From JAAYTD01 sp964472015 (lineage in GTDB: Bacteria > Bacteroidota > Ignavibacteria > Kapaibacteriales > UBA2268): a DNA stretch of 41,738 nt. The stretch is from positions 1 through 41,738 of the forward strand of contig CAYYIP010000019.1 of assembly GCA_964472015.1 (NCBI GenBank). Reading direction: 5' to 3'. The position numbers were made by a program, and so were the translations under genes. Shown here one piece after another: positions 36,814 through 41,738 of the stretch. A model generated the notes under the pieces. That model searched no databases. It saw nothing but the letters and a program-made list of their open reading frames with translations, and was not told the origin of the DNA. Each line of letters opens with the position of its first letter. Positions within the stretch are counted from its first letter, which is position 1.

Positions 36814-39204
36814 ATGAAAACAAAAATAATTCTATTGTGTATTGTTTTTATTACAAATATTCATTGTTTTTTTATATATGCACAAGTAAAAGAAGTTTAT
36901 GAATCAGAAGGGAAAGATTTCTATTTGACATTTATGCCAAATTATCATAATAATTTTGATACAAATACAAATAGTTTATATATTTTTATTACTTCAAAAA
37001 CAAAAACGACAGGCTCTATTTATTATAAAAATTATAACAATGGTTTATATAAAGATACAGTTTATAATTTTCAAATAAATTATCCAAATGAAATACATAC
37101 ATTCAAGCTCACTTCTAATAATTATGAATTACAAGGATTTAATCATAGTGGAACTTTACTTCCAAACGATGATATAATAATAGACAATGAAAAAGTTACA
37201 AAAAACAAAACATTCCATATAAAAACAACTGAAAAATCAACGGTTTATGCAGTAGAAAGTGCTGATAAGACTGCCGAAGCTTTTATCGTATTACCAACTC
37301 CATCTTTAGGAAAAGAATATTTTATACTAACTTATAAATCAGATGGAAAAGCATATGATGTTTTTAAAAGTATAAAAGGACAATCCACACCATCTCAATT
37401 TGCAATCGTAGCAACAGAAGATAGTACAAGTATATTTATAAAACCTTCTTGCCCTACATTTATAAATGGAACTACAAATCAAAATATTATATTAAATAAA
37501 GGCGAAGTATATTTTGTACAAGCAAATATTACTTATAACAATTTATACAATGATTTAACAGGAACTTATATAAGTTCTAATAAAAACATAGCAGTTTTTG
37601 CAGGACATCAACGTGCATCAATACCTACAAATCCTGATTTTCAAAATCCTTCACGTGATTGTTTAATTGAACAATTAATCCCTGTAAATGCATGGGGTAA
37701 AAATGCAATAATAATACCATTTATAGCCCCCGTAACAGGAGGGAAATCAGATAATACTTTATATCCTGATATATATAGAGTTATAGCATCAAAAGACAGT
37801 TCAATAATAATTTTAAACGGACAAGAAATTGGAATACTAAATGCAGGCGAAACCTTAGAAGGAAACTTAATCCCCGGTTTAATAACTTCTAATAAACCAA
37901 TTATGGTAGCACAATATAATAAAACAACACAATTATCAAATTATGGTAGTGGATTTAAAATATCTGGCGACCCTTCAATGCTAATAGTTCCACCAGTAGA
38001 ACAATACAAAAAATCTTATAATATTGTTAATGTACAATTACAAAATGATATCTTAGAACAATATTTAAATATTATTTCTTCTGATTCTAGTATAAATAAG
38101 ATATATATAGATAATCAACTTATACCCGAAAGTGAATTTAAAAAAATTAAAAATACTGGATTTTCTTATGCACAAATAAAAACAACAGACGGGGGACATA
38201 ATATAACTTCTGAAGATAATATAGGCGTACAAATATATGGATATGGAACTGCAATTTCTTATAGTTATACTGGCGGAATGAATTTAAAAAACTTAGAAAA
38301 AGAAAAAATAGTAAAAATTATTGATACTTGTAATAACATAAATAATATATTATATAATGAAACTTTTAGTTCCGGTATAAAATATTATGAAATTCTAAGT
38401 AAAAATAATTGTAATATAATAGAAAAATCTTTATCAAAACATAATTTACAACTAGAAATTACAAAATTAGATATATCAAAAATAGCATTCTATTCTCTAA
38501 AAATAGTTGATATATATAATGAAGAAACAATATTTTATGATACAATTGATATATATTTATTAACGCCATCTATTACAGATAATCTTGATTTTGGAAATTG
38601 TAAAATTGGTTCAGTATATTCAAGAAAATTTTATGTAAAAAATAATAGCTCAAAAAGTATTGATATAAATGCTAATAATTTATTTTTATATAATAAAACA
38701 AATTTTACAATATCACAAGAACAATTCCCTGCTACATTAAATATTGATGACTCTATGTTAGTTACTATATATTATTCGCCATTAAATATAAATCATATTG
38801 ATTATGATACATTAGAAGTAAGATTTTCATCTGTATGTAAAAATAATAAATACATTTATTTACAAGGAACACCAATAGCAGATACATTAAATTTTAATAT
38901 AAAATGTAATATTCCTATACAAATGATTGCTGATTCTATAAGTAATTATATAAATTTACCAATAATTTATCCAAATCCAACTAAAACTCAAACTTTATAT
39001 AAATTTTATATTCCAAAAGATGAAAATATAAATATTAGTATATTTGATATAAATGGTAATTATATAACAAATATATTAAACTCTTTCCTAAAACAAGGTG
39101 TTTATGAAATAGTATTACCAATAAATAACTTACCAGCAGGTGAATATATTATAAAACAAAAGATTAAAAATACAACTAATATTAATAAATTAATAAAATT
39201 ATAA
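36814..39204 (+). CDS. IgGFc-binding-domain surface protein with T9SS sorting domain
   Basis: 796 aa from the ATG at 36814; an in-frame TTG 15 codons upstream is unlikely. A signal peptide (about 1-24, ending YAQ) precedes an IgGFc-binding-like domain (about 30-475). It starts EGKDFYLTFMPNY and includes PSQFAIVATEDSTSIFI, SSNKNIAVFAGHQRASIP, DCLIEQLIPVNAWGKN and SMLIVPPVEQYKKSY. A choice-of-anchor-type beta domain (about 588-690, LDFGNCKIGSVYSRKFYVKN) and a type A C-terminal domain from IIYPNPTKT (about 716 to the end) follow. In bacteria the domain name reflects fold similarity, not proven antibody binding. The product should be surface-attached through T9SS. Confidence 0.82.
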   Translation: MKTKIILLCIVFITNIHCFFIYAQVKEVYESEGKDFYLTFMPNYHNNFDTNTNSLYIFITSKTKTTGSIYYKNYNNGLYKDTVYNFQINYPNEIHTFKLTSNNYELQGFNHSGTLLPNDDIIIDNEKVTKNKTFHIKTTEKSTVYAVESADKTAEAFIVLPTPSLGKEYFILTYKSDGKAYDVFKSIKGQSTPSQFAIVATEDSTSIFIKPSCPTFINGTTNQNIILNKGEVYFVQANITYNNLYNDLTGTYISSNKNIAVFAGHQRASIPTNPDFQNPSRDCLIEQLIPVNAWGKNAIIIPFIAPVTGGKSDNTLYPDIYRVIASKDSSIIILNGQEIGILNAGETLEGNLIPGLITSNKPIMVAQYNKTTQLSNYGSGFKISGDPSMLIVPPVEQYKKSYNIVNVQLQNDILEQYLNIISSDSSINKIYIDNQLIPESEFKKIKNTGFSYAQIKTTDGGHNITSEDNIGVQIYGYGTAISYSYTGGMNLKNLEKEKIVKIIDTCNNINNILYNETFSSGIKYYEILSKNNCNIIEKSLSKHNLQLEITKLDISKIAFYSLKIVDIYNEETIFYDTIDIYLLTPSITDNLDFGNCKIGSVYSRKFYVKNNSSKSIDINANNLFLYNKTNFTISQEQFPATLNIDDSMLVTIYYSPLNINHIDYDTLEVRFSSVCKNNKYIYLQGTPIADTLNFNIKCNIPIQMIADSISNYINLPIIYPNPTKTQTLYKFYIPKDENINISIFDINGNYITNILNSFLKQGVYEIVLPINNLPAGEYIIKQKIKNTTNINKLIKL

Positions 39205-39238
39205 TACTAATTTATATAAATGGCAAATAGGAATTGAT

Positions 39239-41257
39239 ATGAAATCAATAGAAACAAATATAAAAAAAATAGGTAATAAATGGCTTAGCGATTACGGATT
39301 AGATTATAAAATAGATAATGAAGAACTAAATGATGAAATTGATAAAGCTTTAAAACAATACCCAACTAAAAGAGGTGGAGAAGGAACAAATTTTCCAGAT
39401 GTAAAACTCTTACTAAAAGACAAATATTCTAATTATTATCCTATTTTTATTGAATATAAGGGGAAGCAAAATAAGTTAGTTAAACTTGATAATAATAAAC
39501 AAGTTTATAATAAAAAAGCAGATAATACACCAAATTATAAAAATATAAATGAGTATGCTGTAAATGGGGCAATACATTATGCAAATGCTTTACTGGGAAA
39601 AACAAGTTATAATGATATTATTGCCATAGGAATGACTGGATATATAGATGAAAGTAAAAAAGTACACCATGAAATTGGAGTATATTATATTTCAAAAAGT
39701 AATTCAGGTATTGGACAAGAAGTTGATAAATATGAAGATTTTTCATTTTTAGCACCAAAAAACTTTGATGATTTTATTAAAAAAGTAAAGGAGCTACAAC
39801 TTTCACCTGAAGAAATTGAAAAAAGAATTAAACAACGAGAACTAGATATTGAGTCCAGTTTAAGAAAACTTAATAATGATATCTACCAAAATGAAAAAGG
39901 ATTAGGAGAAAATGATAGAGTTTATCTTGTCGCAGCTTCAATAATTGCAACTCTTGGAGTACCAGATAAAGTCAAACCGTTGGAAGCAAAAGATTTAATT
40001 TCTACAAATGAAACAGGAGAAAGAGATGGAGATATAATTTTAAGAAAAATAAATGCTTTTTTAAAACAAAAAAATTTGCCTGATGATAAAAAAGACTTCA
40101 TTATTAGAACTCTAAGTAACACTCTTACTTCGGAAAATATTAATAAAGTTGAAAATGGAGAAACTCAACTTAAAAGAGTTTTTACAAAAATTTTAGATGA
40201 TTTAGGTAAATATTATATAAACACAAATCTTAATACTGATTTTACAGGAAAACTTTTTAATGAAATGTATGGCTGGCTTGGTTTTACACAAGATAAATTA
40301 AATGATGTAGTAATTACACCATCCTATATTGCTAAACTATTAGTAAAATTAGCAAGAGTAAATAGAGATTCTTATGTATGGGATTTTGCTACAGGTTCAG
40401 CAGGATTATTGATTGCAGCAATGAATGAAATGCTTACTGATGCCAAAACAAACATTACTTCACCAGAAGTTTTAAAAAATAAAGAAATTGATATAAAAGC
40501 AAAACAATTACTTGGATTAGAACTACTTCCAAATGTTTATATGTTAGCAATTCTAAATATGATTATGATGGGTGATGGAAGTTCAAATATTCTAAATGAG
40601 GACTCTTTAATTTTTGATAATAAAAAAGAATTTAAAGCAACTGCTTTTGTTTTAAATCCACCTTATTCTGCAAAAGGCAAGGGAATGAATTTTGTAGAAA
40701 AAGCACTTGCAATGATGGAAAGCGGCTACGCTGCTATTATTATTCAAAGCTCGGCTGGATCAGGAAAAGCAAAAGATTATTGTAAAAGAATTTTAAAAAA
40801 CAATACTTTATTGGCAAGTATAAAAATGCCTAATGACTTGTTCATTGGAAAATCTAGTGTACAAACACAAATTTATGTTTTTCAAGTAAATGAAAAACAT
40901 AATAAAGAAACAATAGTAAAGTTTATTGATTTTTCAAATGATGGTTATACACGTACCAATCGTAGAAAAGCAAAAGCAAGTAACAACTTAAGAGATACTG
41001 AACAAGCCAAAGAACGTTATAAAGAATTGGTAGACTTGGTACGATTTGGAAAAAGCAAGTTAAATATTTTTACTGAAAAAGAATATTATGAAAACACTAT
41101 TGATCCAGAAAGTGGCGAGGACTGGAATCAGACAGTCCCAATTGATATAAAACCTAATTTATCTGATTTCAAAAAGACTATAAGCGATTATTTATCTTGG
41201 GAAGTTTCTAATATTCTTAAAAATCAAAATTACAAGGAAGATTGCTTGGGAAAATAG
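39239..41257 (+). CDS. Fused restriction nuclease - N6-adenine DNA methyltransferase (BcgI/type IIG-like)
   Basis: 672 aa. The N-terminal domain has a PD-(D/E)xK nuclease core: FPDVKLLL (D54) then IFIEYKGK (E72, K74). A helical linker (about 175-330) leads to a gamma-class N6-adenine methyltransferase with motif I DFATGSAG (from D382) and motif IV NPPYS (473-477), and a YLSWEVSNILKN tail. BcgI-type A subunits have this nuclease-methylase fusion and need a separate specificity subunit. The stop codon TAG directly follows a GGGAAAA slippery heptamer, and the specificity frame continues in -1. Ribosome binding site TAGGAA lies 7 bases before the ATG. The gene is less AT-extreme than its neighbours and sits 34 bases after the surface-protein gene. 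Horizontal acquisition is likely. Confidence 0.85.
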   Translation: MKSIETNIKKIGNKWLSDYGLDYKIDNEELNDEIDKALKQYPTKRGGEGTNFPDVKLLLKDKYSNYYPIFIEYKGKQNKLVKLDNNKQVYNKKADNTPNYKNINEYAVNGAIHYANALLGKTSYNDIIAIGMTGYIDESKKVHHEIGVYYISKSNSGIGQEVDKYEDFSFLAPKNFDDFIKKVKELQLSPEEIEKRIKQRELDIESSLRKLNNDIYQNEKGLGENDRVYLVAASIIATLGVPDKVKPLEAKDLISTNETGERDGDIILRKINAFLKQKNLPDDKKDFIIRTLSNTLTSENINKVENGETQLKRVFTKILDDLGKYYINTNLNTDFTGKLFNEMYGWLGFTQDKLNDVVITPSYIAKLLVKLARVNRDSYVWDFATGSAGLLIAAMNEMLTDAKTNITSPEVLKNKEIDIKAKQLLGLELLPNVYMLAILNMIMMGDGSSNILNEDSLIFDNKKEFKATAFVLNPPYSAKGKGMNFVEKALAMMESGYAAIIIQSSAGSGKAKDYCKRILKNNTLLASIKMPNDLFIGKSSVQTQIYVFQVNEKHNKETIVKFIDFSNDGYTRTNRRKAKASNNLRDTEQAKERYKELVDLVRFGKSKLNIFTEKEYYENTIDPESGEDWNQTVPIDIKPNLSDFKKTISDYLSWEVSNILKNQNYKEDCLGK

Positions 41258-41298
41258 GAGCCTCACTTCACAACAAATTACAAAAAGTGAAGTGGGGC
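41234..41298 (+). promoter_or_regulatory. Putative programmed -1 ribosomal frameshift signal
   Basis: All three parts of a dnaX-type signal are present and correctly spaced. A Shine-Dalgarno-like AAGGAAG (41234-41240) is followed after 7 bases by the slippery heptamer G GGA AAA (41248-41254), whose zero-frame codons are GGA AAA, directly before the TAG stop (41255-41257). Five bases later begins a 12-bp stem, GCCTCACTTCAC (41260-41271) with GTGAAGTGGGGC (41287-41298), containing one G-U pair and a 15-base loop. The stem is far more GC-rich than the surroundings. Slippage would splice the methyltransferase to the specificity frame at the ATA codon at 41254. The lambda tail G/GT signal uses the close heptamer GGGAAAG. 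Confidence 0.75.
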
Positions 41299-41738
41299 GA
41301 ATATAGAATAGGAGACCTATTTGATAAAATAGAAGTAAAACGTTTAAAATATAAAGTATCAGAATTACCTAAAACACCAATTGATAATTTTGTATTACCT
41401 GCACTTACTGCCGGAATACAAAATCAAGGATTAAACAATTATGTACCAAAAAAAAATGCTACTATTTTAAAAAATGTAATTTCAATAGCTTCTAATGGAA
41501 ATGCAGGTGCTACATTTTATCAAAAAAATGAATTTACTATTTTGCAAGACGCTTATGCTATAAAATGGAAATATAATGATAATTTATTAGACGACAACAA
41601 TTATTTATTTTTAACAAATTCAATTTCAAAGTCTATTTATAATAAATATGACTGGACAAATAAAGCAGGTTGGAATAAAGTAAAAGAAGAAAAAATACAA
41701 CTCCCAACTAAAAATGGCGAAATAGATTTTAAATTTAT
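41254..41738 (+). CDS. Restriction specificity (S) subunit, partial, in the -1 frame with no ATG
   Basis: Read in the -1 frame from the ATA at 41254, 161 codons run without a stop to the window edge. They contain KWGEYRIGDLFDKIEV, LPALTAGIQNQGLNNYVPK, VISIASNGNAGATFYQ, FTILQDAYAIKWKY and WTNKAGWNKVKEEKIQLP, which is the pattern of a target recognition domain of BcgI B/HsdS-type specificity subunits. Not one ATG occurs in this frame. The only alternative starts are a TTG at 41242, too close to the AAGGAAG, and a GTG at 41287, buried in the hairpin. Expression by -1 frameshifting from the upstream gene is therefore the simplest reading. The rest of the protein lies beyond the window. Confidence 0.8.
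   Translation, partial: MGASLHNKLQKVKWGEYRIGDLFDKIEVKRLKYKVSELPKTPIDNFVLPALTAGIQNQGLNNYVPKKNATILKNVISIASNGNAGATFYQKNEFTILQDAYAIKWKYNDNLLDDNNYLFLTNSISKSIYNKYDWTNKAGWNKVKEEKIQLPTKNGEIDFKF

Noticed and set aside
41260..41298. The stem-loop after the methyltransferase stop read as a transcription terminator
   Set aside because: No T run follows the stem, and a coherent specificity-subunit frame runs straight through it. Its spacing fits a frameshift stimulator instead.

Overview
The window comes from a very AT-rich bacterial chromosome (about a quarter G+C by eye) of the Bacteroidota/Chlorobiota (FCB) group. Four things support this: a PorQ-like type IX secretion (T9SS) outer-membrane protein, two large secreted proteins with T9SS type A C-terminal domains, choice-of-anchor/ASPM-like beta domains, and at least seven upstream regions carrying the Bacteroidota -7 promoter box TAnnTTTG. 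An Ignavibacteria/Kapaibacteria-like lineage is my guess, not something the sequence proves. No tRNA, rRNA, CRISPR array or insertion sequence was seen.

Layout. 1-4.1 kb: the first codons of a leftward gene with a strong ribosome binding site, a class III (ArgD-like) aminotransferase, then purS-purQ and an L-cysteine desulfidase/UPF0597 gene. 4.2-5.3 kb (-): a small coiled-coil lipoprotein paired with a coiled-coil/LysM protein. 5.8-10.3 kb (+): a PpiD/SurA-like periplasmic prolyl isomerase and an OPT-family peptide transporter. 10.5-17.5 kb (-): a run of polysaccharide export protein (SLBB), Wzz-like chain-length protein, tatA, rnc, priA and an NlpC/P60 lipoprotein. 17.8-19.6 kb (+): leuC-leuD type hydro-lyase pair. 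19.8-21.8 kb (-): M13 metallopeptidase lipoprotein. 22.1-26.8 kb (+): WG-repeat protein, PHP phosphoesterase, squalene/phytoene synthase, porQ and pyrH. 27.0-36.7 kb (-): mutS, penicillin-binding protein 1A, an Omp28-like T9SS cargo and an NhaD-type antiporter. 36.8-39.2 kb (+): an IgGFc-binding-domain T9SS surface protein. 39.2 kb to the end: a restriction-modification locus cut by the window edge.

Most of the window is housekeeping plus envelope biogenesis. Transcription units are separated by clear hairpin terminators, several placed between convergent genes so that they can serve both strands.

The most interesting feature is at the right end. A fused nuclease-methyltransferase (BcgI/type IIG-like) ends in a TAG that directly follows a textbook -1 slippery heptamer, G GGA AAA, in the correct phase. 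Seven bases upstream of the heptamer is a Shine-Dalgarno-like AAGGAAG. Five bases downstream begins a 12-bp GC-rich stem-loop. The -1 frame then encodes a specificity (S) subunit that contains no ATG in the 161 codons visible. This is the dnaX-type frameshift architecture. It suggests that the locus makes both a restriction-modification subunit and, by programmed frameshifting, a single-chain R-M-S enzyme. I know of no described restriction system that works this way.
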